Source of the DNA: Chamaesiphon minutus PCC 6605
Lineage (GTDB): Bacteria; Cyanobacteriota; Cyanobacteriia; Cyanobacteriales; Chamaesiphonaceae
Direction of reading: 5' to 3'
DNA length: 64,000 bases
Assembly (NCBI RefSeq): GCF_000317145.1
Contig: NC_019697.1
Coordinates: forward strand, 2,542,001-2,606,000
Shown: positions 44,286 through 53,303 of the stretch, in pieces
Numbering within the stretch: position 1 is the first letter of the stretch
Layout: every line of letters starts with the position of its first letter
The notes under the pieces: generated by a model
What the model was told of the DNA's origin: nothing
Seen by the model: only the letters and a program-made list of their open reading frames with translations
The model's database searches: none
Made by a program: the position numbers and the translations under genes

Positions 44286-44339
44286 TGCAAAGTCCGCCTA
44301 CGCGGACTAAAATCCTAGTCCGCGTAGGCGGACTTTGCA
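44286..44339. repeat. AKSAYAD palindrome, copy 3
   Basis: Perfect arms TGCAAAGTCCGCCTACGCGG / CCGCGTAGGCGGACTTTGCA around ACTAAAATCCTAGT, flanked by the outer hairpins GCGGTTAGAAACCGC (44260) and GACTTCCAGTCGTAGG (44349), so the complete element is about 110 bp. Confidence 0.85.
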
Positions 44340-44424
44340 CCACCAGCCACGACTTCCAGTCGTAGGCTCCAGTAACTAGCAACTTGCGTTAATAGTCGAT
44401 CGTTGGCGACACATCACAAAAATC

Positions 44425-46155
44425 ATGCAAAGATTCAATCTCACCGTATTCAGACAGTTTTGGGCGATCGCCAAATCTTATTGGTCGAGCGATGATAAGT
44501 GGCGCGCGCGGGGGTTATTGCTTGCCGTCATCGTGTTGTCATTGGGCTATACCGGATTGAGCGTCCTGCTCAATAACAAACGCGGCGTGCTGATTTCGGC
44601 TCTATCGGCGCGCGATGAGGCGAGATTTTGGCAGACAATTTTGGTATTTACCGGAACATTAGTTGTCTACGCACCGCTGTTTGCTGGCTATGTCTATTTG
44701 CGCGACAGGTTGGGTGTTGAATGGCGCAAATGGTTGACAAATTCGTTTCTCGATCGCTACTTCCAGAATCGATCGTTTTACAACCTCAACTATGCCGAAG
44801 CTAATATCGACAACCCCGATCAACGGATTGCCGAAGATGTCAAAAGCTTCACCCAGGAGTCACTGACACTTCTACTAGCCTTGGTTGATTCATTACTAGC
44901 GATCGCCGCATTTACGAGCGTCCTGTGGGGCATTTCGCCGCCGCTGATCTTATTTTTGGTCGTCTATGCGCTCGTGGGTACTCTGGCGACGGTAGGCATC
45001 TTCGGACAGCCATTGATGCGACTCAATTTCGAGCGACTCAAAAAAGAAGCTGATTTTCGCTTTAGTTTAGTCCGAGTGCGCGAAAATGCCGAAGCGATCG
45101 CGTTTTATCAGGGCGAAGGCTACGAAGCCGATCGAATTCAAAGTCGATTCGCAGAAGTATTCGACAACTTTAAACGGTTGATTTTTTGGGAACTAAATCT
45201 AAATATTCTCACCAATGCCTACGAATTTATTCCCTTCATTCTCCCTGCAATTGTGGTTGCACCTGGGATTTTTGCAGGCGAGTTAGAAGTTGGTAAAGTC
45301 ACCGAAGCTCAAGGAGCTTTCATTCGGGTCTTTTTCTCGCTCAATTTAATCGTCTCGCGCTTTCAAGCTCTGACCACTTTTGGGGCTGGTGTCGAGCGTT
45401 TATATACTTTCATGCAATCCTTGGATGGTACAGTCGCCACCGATTCACAATCTGAAGATTCGGCGCAACCGACGATCGAAACAGAAGTTATCTGTGCCAC
45501 CAATGCGCCAGTAGTCGAGCGACTAGAACTCGATCGGGTGACACTCCAAACCCCCAACCGCGAACGCACTTTAATCGAGGATTTGTCGATCGAATTATCG
45601 CCCAGTGAAGGTCTACTCGTCCGAGGGCCGAGCGGTTGTGGTAAAAGTTCATTACTCCGCGCGATCGTTGGATTGTGGGATGCTGGTACGGGCAAAATTA
45701 TCCGTCCGCCATTAACAGAAATGCTATTTTTACCCCAACGACCTTATATGGTATTGGGCACATTACGCGATCAAATGTTGTATCCACATATGGATGCCGA
45801 AGTGGAAGATAGTTATCTGAGCAAGATTTTAATTCAGGTTAATCTACCCAACTTAGAACAACAACACGGCGGCTTTCATACCGAACAAAATTGGGCGCAG
45901 GTATTATCATTAGGCGAACAACAGCGGTTGATTTTTGCCCGCTTGCTAATTAACAAACCTCGCTATGCAATTTTAGATGAGGCAACTAGCGCGCTAGATA
46001 CGCAAAATGAAAAACAGTTATATCAACAGCTTCGCGATTCGGGAATGACATATTTGAGTGTCGGACATCGCGAAAGTTTGAGCGATTATCACCAGTCAAT
46101 TTTGGAGCTGGCAACCGATCGAGCTTGGTCTTTGATGGCTGTAACTAAAGAATAA
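44425..46155 (+). CDS. SbmA/BacA/ABCD-type ABC transporter, fused permease and ATPase
   Basis: 576 residues. Membrane domain, about 25-330, of the ABC_membrane_2 (ABCD/YddA) type: GVEWRKWLTNSFLDRYFQNR, NIDNPDQRIAEDV (the EAA-like loop) and a run of TM helices. Nucleotide-binding domain from about 375: Walker A RGPSGCGKSS, MLFLPQRPYMVLGTLRDQ, the degenerate signature LSLGEQQRLIFARL, Walker B AILDEATSALD, H-loop SVGHRESL. The LSLGEQQ signature is typical of this subfamily. It could move fatty acids, cobalamin or peptides. Starts about 85 bp after a dispersed palindrome and has no operon partner. Confidence 0.88.
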   Translation: MQRFNLTVFRQFWAIAKSYWSSDDKWRARGLLLAVIVLSLGYTGLSVLLNNKRGVLISALSARDEARFWQTILVFTGTLVVYAPLFAGYVYLRDRLGVEWRKWLTNSFLDRYFQNRSFYNLNYAEANIDNPDQRIAEDVKSFTQESLTLLLALVDSLLAIAAFTSVLWGISPPLILFLVVYALVGTLATVGIFGQPLMRLNFERLKKEADFRFSLVRVRENAEAIAFYQGEGYEADRIQSRFAEVFDNFKRLIFWELNLNILTNAYEFIPFILPAIVVAPGIFAGELEVGKVTEAQGAFIRVFFSLNLIVSRFQALTTFGAGVERLYTFMQSLDGTVATDSQSEDSAQPTIETEVICATNAPVVERLELDRVTLQTPNRERTLIEDLSIELSPSEGLLVRGPSGCGKSSLLRAIVGLWDAGTGKIIRPPLTEMLFLPQRPYMVLGTLRDQMLYPHMDAEVEDSYLSKILIQVNLPNLEQQHGGFHTEQNWAQVLSLGEQQRLIFARLLINKPRYAILDEATSALDTQNEKQLYQQLRDSGMTYLSVGHRESLSDYHQSILELATDRAWSLMAVTKE

Positions 46156-46471
46156 TGGTAAAAGGCATTACAAGATTTCAACAACTTATGTGTGAACCAA
46201 CACGACTACTCATACCCACATCCTGACTGCGATTGTTGATGTGTAGACATTTGGAGAGAGATGGGATCTCCTCGTGCGCGCCATCCAATTCACTATGACT
46301 CAAACTATTGACGATTAGCACCAATTGTTTCCGCAATCGAGTCAACTGAGACTGTCTAGATAATTTAGTGGAGATATTTTTCAGCGATCGCTATTTAAGT
46401 TGCAACTTATTTAGCTATTTGTTGACAAATTGAATTACACTGTATTCGGTTATCCCTTCACCATCGATCTT
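46156..46471. other. Non-coding gap, possible decayed ORF
   Basis: 316 bp. The segment from ATG 46295 reads MTQTIDD, stop, then HQLFPQSSQLRLSR, stop; it looks like a degraded small gene but matches nothing I can name. No repeat or terminator stands out. Confidence 0.3.
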
Positions 46472-46987
46472 ATGAATCGTCCATTCAGTCTCAAAAATCT
46501 ATCTTTAGTCGTCGCTACATCATCTATTTTGCTCTGCTCCTTCTCCCCTATTGCTAATGCTGGCGAAACGGATGCCAGAGTAAAAGCTGCTTTAGAAAAA
46601 GCAGGGATAAAATACGAAATAACCAGTGATGGCGATTTTAAAGTACTCGTAACTTGCCCGAACGATCGGACACAAGTAGTGTTAATCGATTCTAATACCA
46701 ATAAAATTAATGGCACGACTGTAGAGCTAAGAGAAGTTTATGCACTTGCTTACAAAAGTTCTGGACTCTTATCGGCAGAACTCAGCGATAAAATGATGAG
46801 GCAATCTCATGAGAAAAAAATTGGTTCTTGGGAGGTAATTCGGACGAGCAGCAATAATAATTTAGCGATATTCACAGCTAAAGTCGATGCAAAGTTAGAT
46901 GAAAACAGTCTGGCTAAAATAATTAACTCGATCGGATTAGTTGCTGATAATATGGAGAAGGAAATATCTAACAAAGATGAATATTGA
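46472..46987 (+). CDS. Secreted YbjN-like small protein
   Basis: 171 residues from ATG 46472; the TTG at 46430 would put 14 residues before the signal peptide. Signal peptide: MNRPFSLKNLSLVVATSSIL, cleavage after SPIANA. The mature 140 residues (RVKAALEKAGIKYEITSDGD, ... SAELSDKMMRQSHEKKIGSW, ... DENSLAKIINSIGLVADNME) resemble the YbjN / type III chaperone-like alpha-beta fold, recalled rather than searched. Likely periplasmic; role unknown. Isolated, followed by a MITE. Confidence 0.65.
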   Translation: MNRPFSLKNLSLVVATSSILLCSFSPIANAGETDARVKAALEKAGIKYEITSDGDFKVLVTCPNDRTQVVLIDSNTNKINGTTVELREVYALAYKSSGLLSAELSDKMMRQSHEKKIGSWEVIRTSSNNNLAIFTAKVDAKLDENSLAKIINSIGLVADNMEKEISNKDEY

Positions 46988-47017
46988 ACTAGCAAGGATG
47001 AATACCGATCGACATTA

Positions 47018-47230
47018 AGAGGATGTCTGAAAAGTCTAATTGCTTCGTTTACGCTGGGTAAATCCCCCTGTCTTGTCGCACACAAACGGGAGGGAACCTC
47101 CCGTTCGATGCGCCGCTAAATCCCCCTTAAAAAGGGGGACTTTAAAATCCGTTTCCCCCCTTTTTAAGGGGGGCTAGGGGGGATTCTCTAGGGTTTGAGC
47201 TTAACAAAATTGAGTTTTCAGACATCCTCT
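47018..47230. mobile_element. 213-bp MITE-like element
   Basis: Terminal inverted repeat AGAGGATGTCTGAAAA at 47018-47033 and its complement TTTTCAGACATCCTCT at 47215-47230. The interior holds CCCTGTCTTGTC, a hairpin CGGGAGGGAACCTCCCG and CCCCCTTAAAAAGGGGG-type palindromes, the same modules found at 15407-15622 and 19520-19757. No ORF. It defines the complete ends of this composite repeat family. Confidence 0.8.
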
Positions 47231-47380
47231 AAGCATTTCCAATCATCGATCGTTGTCGGGCGCGCTCTGGAGAGAACCTCCACCGCGCACTGCAAAGTTC
47301 AAAATGGGATGACAACATTGTGACTCGACATCTCGCTTAGGATTGACAAACTCGATCGAGCTTGATATCTTCGATCGCAT

Positions 47381-47986
47381 ATGAATCGATCGAAAATCAA
47401 ATTAATTTTAGTAGCCCCAAACTACGCACTATTCCAAGCATTTCAAGAACGTTTCGCTTATTTCCCGAATGTAGAAGTCGCTAATTGCGGCTTCGAGCGA
47501 TTAAATACTTACGACTGTCTCGTCAGTCCCGCCAACTCATTTGGCATGATGGATGGGGGTATGGATGCCGCAATTACCGAGTTTTTTGGGATATCCCTAA
47601 TGGAGCGAGTTCAACAAAAGATCCTCGATGATTATCTCGGCGAGCAATCAGTTGGCACCTCATTTATCATCGCCACCGGACATCCGCAGCATCCTTTTTT
47701 AGCCCATACGCCCACCATGCGCGTCCCGATGCAAATCGTGGGCACAGATATCCCCTATATCGCCATGTGGGCAATGCTATTGGCTGTCGAACATCACAAT
47801 CGCCATCAGTCACAAAAGATCGCGACTGTTGCCTGTCCTGGCTTGGGCACGGGCATCGGACGGATTTTGCCTGCGGAAGCTGCCAGACAAATGGCGTTAG
47901 CTTACGACAATTTTATCTATCCACCAAAGTTTCTCAACTGCTTTGTGGCTGCATCTAGACAACTTCTGATTTGGGAAGGGGTGTAG
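47381..47986 (+). CDS. Macro domain protein
   Basis: 201 residues. ADP-ribose-binding loop motif CLVSPANSFGMMDGGMDAAI (about residues 47-66) and the second loop CPGLGTGIGRILPAEAARQM (about 151-170) define a macro domain. Such proteins bind or hydrolyse ADP-ribose conjugates or O-acetyl-ADP-ribose. The lack of the usual Asn-rich hydrolase variant prevents deciding between binder and enzyme. Cytosolic. No ADP-ribosyltransferase is visible nearby. Isolated gene with its own 390-bp upstream gap. Confidence 0.85.
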   Translation: MNRSKIKLILVAPNYALFQAFQERFAYFPNVEVANCGFERLNTYDCLVSPANSFGMMDGGMDAAITEFFGISLMERVQQKILDDYLGEQSVGTSFIIATGHPQHPFLAHTPTMRVPMQIVGTDIPYIAMWAMLLAVEHHNRHQSQKIATVACPGLGTGIGRILPAEAARQMALAYDNFIYPPKFLNCFVAASRQLLIWEGV

Positions 47987-48123
47987 CTAGTAGTGTTGGG
48001 AGTGAGTTACTTTTTTGCGCTCCTCGCTCCCCGCTCTCATCTCTAGCTGTTCATACCTGAATCTGGCAACGCCGAGTTTGGTATAATCAGAAAAGAATAA
48101 TATACAGCGCAGTCGATCGGGTT

Positions 48124-48420
48124 ATGACTCAGCTAAATAGTAACGACGCATCCATTGCACCCAACCCTGCCAAAATTGCCAGACGCGGACAGGATCTTTA
48201 TAATCGATCGATCCGAGCGCAGGTAGAAACCCGCGAAAATCTCGGTAAAATTATCGCGATCGATCTTAATACGGGCAACTATGAAATTGATGATAATTTA
48301 TTAGAAGCGACCGATCGACTGCAATCTCAATTTCCCAATGCTATTATTTGGGCAGAACGAATTGGATTTAATGCTGTTTATGCAGTTGGTGGTTCTTTGA
48401 CAAAGGTAGATATATCGTGA
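48124..48420 (+). CDS. Small protein paired with the retropepsin-like gene
   Basis: 98 residues: a Lys/Arg-rich start (PNPAKIARRGQDLYNRSIRA) then VETRENLGKIIAIDLNTGNY and EIDDNLLEATDRLQSQFPNA, a pattern common in small cyanobacterial proteins encoded next to a clan-AA aspartic protease-like gene. GTG of the next gene overlaps this TGA (GTGA), indicating co-translation. The arrangement resembles a toxin-antitoxin pair but this is inference. Confidence 0.75.
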   Translation: MTQLNSNDASIAPNPAKIARRGQDLYNRSIRAQVETRENLGKIIAIDLNTGNYEIDDNLLEATDRLQSQFPNAIIWAERIGFNAVYAVGGSLTKVDIS

Positions 48421-48782
48421 TTAATGGCATTGTCATCGGACGGCAACCACAAGTAAAAGTCCTCGTGCGGATCTCTGGCTATCCAGATCTAGAAATTGGT
48501 TGTGTAATTAATACAGGCTTTGAAGGAGCTTTGACTTTGCCAGTTGCCGCAATTGCCAAGTTGCAACTGCCTTATGTGGCAACTATTAACTCCAACCTTG
48601 CTAATGATGAAAATTTGCCGACACCAGTTCACCGCGCAACAGTTGTTTGGGATGGAGTAGAATTAGAAGTACCCGTATTAGCCATGGGTCGTCGTCCGCA
48701 AGTCGGCACTTTACTACTCAATAATTGCAATCTAAATATCGATTTTAGCGATGGTAGTATTTTGAGTATCGAGGCTTTGTAG
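48417..48782 (+). CDS. Clan-AA (retropepsin-like) aspartic protease homologue, Asn at catalytic position
   Basis: 121 residues, GTG start overlapping the preceding stop. The fold pattern is that of bacterial single-domain retropepsin-like proteins: VKVLVRISGYPDLEIGCVIN then TGFEGALTLPVAAIAKLQLP, with later VPVLAMGRRPQVGTLLLNNC, the second psi-like loop. The catalytic D-T-G is N-T-G (Asn32). An Asp to Asn change at this site abolishes classical aspartic protease activity, so the protein may be a binding module or rely on another residue. A sequencing error (GAT/AAT) is the trivial alternative. Confidence 0.75.
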   Translation: MINGIVIGRQPQVKVLVRISGYPDLEIGCVINTGFEGALTLPVAAIAKLQLPYVATINSNLANDENLPTPVHRATVVWDGVELEVPVLAMGRRPQVGTLLLNNCNLNIDFSDGSILSIEAL

Positions 48783-48830
48783 AGAAGATCGCTATTTATA
48801 AACTACAGCGATTAAAATCGCCGCTGGTGA

Positions 48831-48855
48831 TGCAAAGTCTGCCTACGCAGACTAA
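48831..48855. repeat. AKSAYAD palindrome, copy 4 (half, diverged)
   Basis: TGCAAAGTCTGCCTACGCAG then ACTAA, 49 bp after the retropepsin-like gene, preceded by GCGATTAAAATCGCC. The right half is missing. The rest of 48783-49101 contains no gene. Confidence 0.65.
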
Positions 48856-49101
48856 TTATAAAATTTCTTAACGAACTTGACTATATATTGCAAATTATAA
48901 ATCCTAACAAATAGAATCTCGATCGAACTCTGGAAAACTTGTGAACTCGATCGCCTAAATTTCCTAACTATTAACCCAATTGACTGTGACGACGATCGCA
49001 TCGAGTAAGAGACTATTTTTGTTTGTGGAATATACTGATGGCAGTAGTTAGATAGATGACTATAACTACTAGTAGCAATCTAGATCTGCGCTTTCGGTTA
49101 T

Positions 49102-49764
49102 ATGCTGCAACTTCAACTAATTCACTTACTTTATTTAGGCATAATCTTGGCACCTGGAGTCATATCTGGCGCGATCGTCACCTGGAAAACTCGATCGCCT
49201 TGGTCTTTATTTGCCACCATTGGTTATTCCCTACTAGGTTCGGTAATTATTGCCATTAGCACGATGCTATTGGGTAAATTAGTCGCACCATATTTATTAC
49301 CGTGGCTCGGCACCTGGACGACCCTCATCGACTTTTCTCAAACACCAACCAACTCTCAATTTAGCTGGTGGTATGGATATTTTCATTATTATCTCTTATC
49401 ATACTTGCGCTATTCACTAGTAGCCCCGATCGGGACTGTTGCTGGTGCTACCTTAGCTGGAATGCTAATGGTAGTAAGATATCGGTTACTGCGTGAAGGT
49501 GGAAAATTCGAGCCGTATTATGCTTGGACGGCTGGCTTGGGAAGTGCGACAATTGGCGGTGTATTGGGTGTATTTTCGATTCTTTTGCTATCTTGGCTGG
49601 GATTGAAAGGACTAGAGCTAGCAAATGGTTTGTTTAGATCTAATGGTGGCTGTTTCACAAGTTTCGCTCAAATAACTTGGGGCATATCTATCCTTATTAA
49701 TGGTTTGGTTTGTGGATTAATCAGTGCAGTTTGCGGTATTAAGTTTGCGAAGTTTTTGATATAA
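49102..49764 (+). CDS. Integral membrane protein, unknown function
   Basis: 220 residues with about five TM helices: LIHLLYLGIILAPGVISGAI, LFATIGYSLLGSVIIAISTM, LVAPIGTVAGATLAGMLMVV, ATIGGVLGVFSILLLSWLGL, GISILINGLVCGLISAVCGI. Between the second and third lies an aromatic periplasmic loop (FSWWYGYFHYYLLSYLRYSL). No family recognised and no catalytic motif. Isolated between the retropepsin-like pair and the pnt operon (convergent). Confidence 0.65.
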   Translation: MLQLQLIHLLYLGIILAPGVISGAIVTWKTRSPWSLFATIGYSLLGSVIIAISTMLLGKLVAPYLLPWLGTWTTLIDFSQTPTNSQFSWWYGYFHYYLLSYLRYSLVAPIGTVAGATLAGMLMVVRYRLLREGGKFEPYYAWTAGLGSATIGGVLGVFSILLLSWLGLKGLELANGLFRSNGGCFTSFAQITWGISILINGLVCGLISAVCGIKFAKFLI

Positions 49765-49787
49765 GTAGATGGGCATAATTAAATATA

Positions 49788-49884
49788 AGATATTGCGTAG
49801 GGTGGGCACTGCCCACCAGCTAGGTTTCAGGCAAAATCTATTAATCTATAATCTATTTTAAAAATAATTGCGCCTACCTACTTA
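49788..49884. repeat. Dispersed repeat GCGTAGGGTGGGCACTGCCC, copy 2
   Basis: Same sequence as 35367-35449 with a 15-bp insertion in the middle; lies in the gap before pntB. Further on, 49951-49987 is a CACTATC heptamer-type tandem repeat. Confidence 0.8.
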
Positions 49885-49992
49885 GTAGAAGGCAGCGGGT
49901 AATGAGTAACGGTTAATGGGTAATGGAGAGCAAAAGGACGCTTGCGTCCACTATTTTCACTATCCACTATCCACTATCCAATATCCACTAAC

Positions 49993-51411
49993 TTACAATT
50001 GTTTAATCTCCGAAACTAACTTACCGACGACATCTTTGGCACTACCAAATAACATCATAGTTTTGTCGAGATAGAATAACTCATTTTCGACACCAGCAAA
50101 ACCAGTACTCATCCCGCGCTTAATTACGATCGTGTGTTTGGCTTTATCTACATCCAGAATCGGCATCCCAAAGATTGGACTATTGCTATCGCTGCGCGCC
50201 GCTGGATTGACGACATCATTCGCACCGATGACTAATGCCACATCCACTCGATCGAATTGGGTATTGATATCATCCATATCGTAAAGTTGGGGATAGGGCA
50301 CATTCGCCTCAGCCAACAGCACGTTCATATGCCCCGGCATCCGCCCTGCAACTGGATGAATTGCATATTTGACCTCCACGCCCAATCGATCGAGTTGGTC
50401 GGCCAATTCGCGCACGGAGTGTTGAGCTTGAGCGACTGCCATTCCATACCCTGGAACGATGACAACTGATTGAGCGTAACCCAGCATCATCGCACATTCT
50501 TCGGCATCGACACTGCGCGCCGTGCGATCTTCTACCGCTCCACCAGCACCACCTTTACCAGATTTCACGCCACCAAAGGCACCGAATAACACGCTACTAA
50601 GCGATCGATTCATCCCTTTACACATAATCTGTGTCAAAATAATCCCCGACGCACCAACCAATGCACCAGCGATAATTAAGATATTATTCATCAACACGAA
50701 ACCCGCCGCCGCCGCCGCAATTCCCGAAAACGAGTTCAGCAACGAGACAACTACAGGCATATCCGCACCACCGATCGGTAAGACGAATAATACACCTAAA
50801 ATTAAAGCGATCGCAGTCAATCCTAAAAATACCAATTCATCCTTCGGTACGGTTAGAAAATAGCCACTACCGACGACAAAACTCGCAAATAGTAAGATAT
50901 TTACAGGCTGTTGCAACGGGAAAGTAATCGGCGAACCCGACATCAATTCTTGCAACTTAGCAAAGGCAATTAAACTCCCAGTGAGCGTAATTCCCCCGAT
51001 GAGAATACTTAAAATTAAAGTAATCCGACTATCGATCGAGGGTACCTCCGCCGCAGGCAATCCGCGCAGAAACTCCGCCACCGCAATCAGCGTCGAAGCT
51101 CCACCACCCAAACCATTGAGCAACCCCACCATCTGCGGCATCTCTGTCATGGCAACTTTATAAGCACCAATCGCCCCAATCGCCGAACCGATGGCAATGC
51201 TTAAAAAGATGACTGAATAATTGACAACGCCAGCATTTAGTAACGTCCCCACAACCGCCAATAACATCCCGACAGCCGCGATCGTATTTCCCTGTCTTGC
51301 CGTTGCTGGCGAACCCAAATACTTTAACCCGATAAAAAATAGCGCAGTCGCTACCAAATAACTAATCTCAATCCCCGTGGGGATAAATCCAGTAATATCC
51401 ATAATTAACAA
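49993..51411 (-). CDS. pntB: NAD(P) transhydrogenase subunit beta
   Basis: 472 residues. The N-terminal 270 residues contain about nine TM helices forming most of the proton channel (for example YLVATALFFIGLKYLGSP). The C-terminal NADP(H)-binding domain III spans about 300-472, with VIVPGYGMAVAQAQHSVREL, IHPVAGRMPGHMNVLLAEAN, VIGANDVVNPAARSD and KRGMSTGFAGVENELFY. Couples proton entry to hydride transfer from NADH to NADP+. Last gene of a three-gene operon with the alpha subunit split, as usual in cyanobacteria. A heptamer tandem repeat separates it from pntA2. Confidence 0.95.
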   Translation of the reverse strand: MLIMDITGFIPTGIEISYLVATALFFIGLKYLGSPATARQGNTIAAVGMLLAVVGTLLNAGVVNYSVIFLSIAIGSAIGAIGAYKVAMTEMPQMVGLLNGLGGGASTLIAVAEFLRGLPAAEVPSIDSRITLILSILIGGITLTGSLIAFAKLQELMSGSPITFPLQQPVNILLFASFVVGSGYFLTVPKDELVFLGLTAIALILGVLFVLPIGGADMPVVVSLLNSFSGIAAAAAGFVLMNNILIIAGALVGASGIILTQIMCKGMNRSLSSVLFGAFGGVKSGKGGAGGAVEDRTARSVDAEECAMMLGYAQSVVIVPGYGMAVAQAQHSVRELADQLDRLGVEVKYAIHPVAGRMPGHMNVLLAEANVPYPQLYDMDDINTQFDRVDVALVIGANDVVNPAARSDSNSPIFGMPILDVDKAKHTIVIKRGMSTGFAGVENELFYLDKTMMLFGSAKDVVGKLVSEIKQL

Positions 51412-51433
51412 AAAACACCACTTATAATCGGTG

Positions 51434-51480
51434 AACTACCAACTACCAACTACCAACTACCAACTACCAACTATCAACTA
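51434..51480. repeat. Heptamer tandem repeat AACTACC in the pnt operon
   Basis: About 6.7 copies of the 7-bp unit (five exact AACTACC, then AACTATC and AACTA), between pntA2 and pntB, overlapping the pntA2 stop codon. Copy-number change would alter the spacing of the two genes and the pntA2 end. Confidence 0.8.
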
Positions 51481-51770
51481 ACCTTTGTTTCTTTTTTCTT
51501 GAACATTTGCAACATTCGATCGGTAACTAAGAAGCCACCGACAACGTTAATAGTTGCCAACACGATCGCGATCGCACCCAAGATGGTAATTAAATTATCG
51601 CCAGGATTGCCAGCAACTAATAAAGCACCAATTACCGCAATGCCAGAGATCGCATTAGAACCAGACATCAACGGCGTATGAAGGGTTGGCGGGACTTTAT
51701 TAATAACCTCAGCACCTGCAAGGGTTGCCAACAAAAAGACAAATAGAGCAGCAATTAATGTTGAAGACAT
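51474..51770 (-). CDS. pntA2: NAD(P) transhydrogenase subunit alpha part 2
   Basis: 98 residues with three TM helices: TLIAALFVFLLATLAGAEVI, VPPTLHTPLMSGSNAISGIA (the conserved alpha-2 loop), and LITILGAIAIVLATINVVGG. It corresponds to the membrane domain II part of the alpha subunit. Order pntA1-pntA2-pntB on the minus strand. The C-terminal coding end and stop run into the heptamer repeat. Confidence 0.93.
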   Translation of the reverse strand: MSSTLIAALFVFLLATLAGAEVINKVPPTLHTPLMSGSNAISGIAVIGALLVAGNPGDNLITILGAIAIVLATINVVGGFLVTDRMLQMFKKKETKVS

Positions 51771-52006
51771 AGATTTTATGAAGTGTAAGATCTGTAGGGG
51801 CGGGTTTGCGGCGCGCGCACGCCTTTGTTTCCCGACGGTTTGCGACTGAAATCACGCGGAGAGTGGAGGAGCATGTGTTTCAGTCAAGACAGCGCGACAA
51901 GACAATGCTAGTTTTTCCAAACGAAGCAAGCCATTCAAGAACAAACCCGCCCAACCCACTAGAGAGTATTAAGAAATCCGTGCGGTTGGAAACCGCCGCT
52001 CGTGGT

Positions 52007-52104
52007 GAGAAGTCCGCCTACGCGGACTAAGAAATTCAGTCCGCGTAGGCACGCGCTCCTCAGCTTTGCCGAGGGTTTAGCGTGACAAGACAGCGGACTT
52101 TGCA
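52007..52104. repeat. AKSAYAD palindrome, copy 5, with nested insertion, inside the pnt operon
   Basis: Palindrome AAGTCCGCCTACGCGGACTA ... TCCGCGTAGGC / GGACTTTGCA, whose right arm is split at 52051-52094 by a 44-bp insert (ACGCGCTCCTCAGCTTTGCC to CAAGACAGC). The 378-bp pntA1-pntA2 gap also contains other repeat-derived words (GACAAGACAATGC, 51898) and shows no gene. Confidence 0.78.
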
Positions 52105-52148
52105 TCATTAGCCACGATTTCAATCGTTGGCATAATTTTAGAACTCGA

Positions 52149-53303
52149 TTAAGCAACAACCGAAGGTTGACTGGTACTTTCGACAAAATTCCGAACTCGA
52201 TCGTGACAAATCTTGCCCTCGTGAGTCACACAAGTACTGCTGACAATATCGTCGGCAAAATCTAAATTTAATACACCATCCTTAATCAAATATTGCAACA
52301 AAGTACTAATATTTTTGGCATACAATTGACTTGCATGAACGGGCACAGACGCGGGTAAATTTATCGTCCCAATCACCATTACCTGATGCCTGTCGATCGA
52401 CTTACCAGCCTCCGTATAAGCACAATTCCCACCCTGTTCGGCAGCCAGATCGACTATTACCGAACCGGGACGCATTTGGGACACCATTTCGGCAGTAACT
52501 AATAATGGAGCCTTCTTCCCTGGCACCTGCGCTGTGGTAATCACCACATCAGCCGATCGAACGTGTTGAGCGATCGTTTGTTGCGTCAACTCCTGTGCCG
52601 ACTGCGAAACCTCTTTCGCATAGCCATTTTCGCCGACAGTATCCTCAGTCAAAGGCACCTCGATAAACTTAGCACCCAAACTCTGGACTTCCTCGCGCAC
52701 CGCTGGACGAATATCAAACGCCTCGACAATTGCCCCCAAACGTCTGGCAGTTGCGATCGCTTGTAAGCCAGCCACCCCAGCCCCAATTACAAATACCTTT
52801 GCAGGCGCGATCGTCCCGGCTGCCGTAGTCAACATCGGAAAGTACTTGGGCAGAGCCGCAGCCGCCAATAACACCGCCTTGTAGCCCGCGATCGAAGCCT
52901 GAGAAGAGAGCGCGTCCATACTCTGAGCGCGAGTACTGCGGGGAATCAATTCCATCGCCAGACTCGTCACACTCTGACGGGCAAGCTGACTCATCAATTG
53001 CTCGTTTGCCAAAGGTGTCAAGCAACTAATCAACGTCGCACCCGATCTCAATTTACCAGCCTCCGCTGGATTTGGCGGCGCAACTTTTAGCACCACATCA
53101 GGTTCGCCCCAAAGCCTTTCAGTATCGGTAATAATTTCTGCACCAGCTTGAGTATATGCCTCATTACTCCAAAACGATTTTTCGCCAGCTCCAGCTTCCA
53201 CCCAAATTTCCAAACCCTGTTTCACCAACCTGGCAACCAGATCGGGAATCAGGGCGACACGCTGCTCGCCAGGATTAGTCTCTTTGATAACTGCAATTTT
53301 CAT
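52149..53303 (-). CDS. pntA1: NAD(P) transhydrogenase subunit alpha part 1
   Basis: 384 residues, AlaDH/PNT fold. N-terminal MKIAVIKETNPGEQRVALIP, RSTRAQSMDALSSQASIAGY (the conserved RxxxxQxMDALSSQA signature), NAD loop VIGAGVAGLQAIATARRLGA, and the VDLAAEQGGNC motif. It is the soluble NAD(H)-binding domain I. First gene of the pnt operon, but separated from pntA2 by 378 bp filled with repeats, unlike the tight spacing usual in other cyanobacteria. Distinguished from alanine dehydrogenase by operon context and the RSTRAQSMDA signature. Confidence 0.94.
   Translation of the reverse strand: MKIAVIKETNPGEQRVALIPDLVARLVKQGLEIWVEAGAGEKSFWSNEAYTQAGAEIITDTERLWGEPDVVLKVAPPNPAEAGKLRSGATLISCLTPLANEQLMSQLARQSVTSLAMELIPRSTRAQSMDALSSQASIAGYKAVLLAAAALPKYFPMLTTAAGTIAPAKVFVIGAGVAGLQAIATARRLGAIVEAFDIRPAVREEVQSLGAKFIEVPLTEDTVGENGYAKEVSQSAQELTQQTIAQHVRSADVVITTAQVPGKKAPLLVTAEMVSQMRPGSVIVDLAAEQGGNCAYTEAGKSIDRHQVMVIGTINLPASVPVHASQLYAKNISTLLQYLIKDGVLNLDFADDIVSSTCVTHEGKICHDRVRNFVESTSQPSVVA

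Noticed and set aside
49056-49259. 67-codon frame overlapping the membrane protein start
   Set aside because: Out-of-frame shadow; the 49102 frame has clear TM segments.
51806-52030. 74-codon frame ending GEKSAYAD in the pntA1-pntA2 gap
   Set aside because: Composed of repeats; the ending shows the repeat's coding frame, not a gene.
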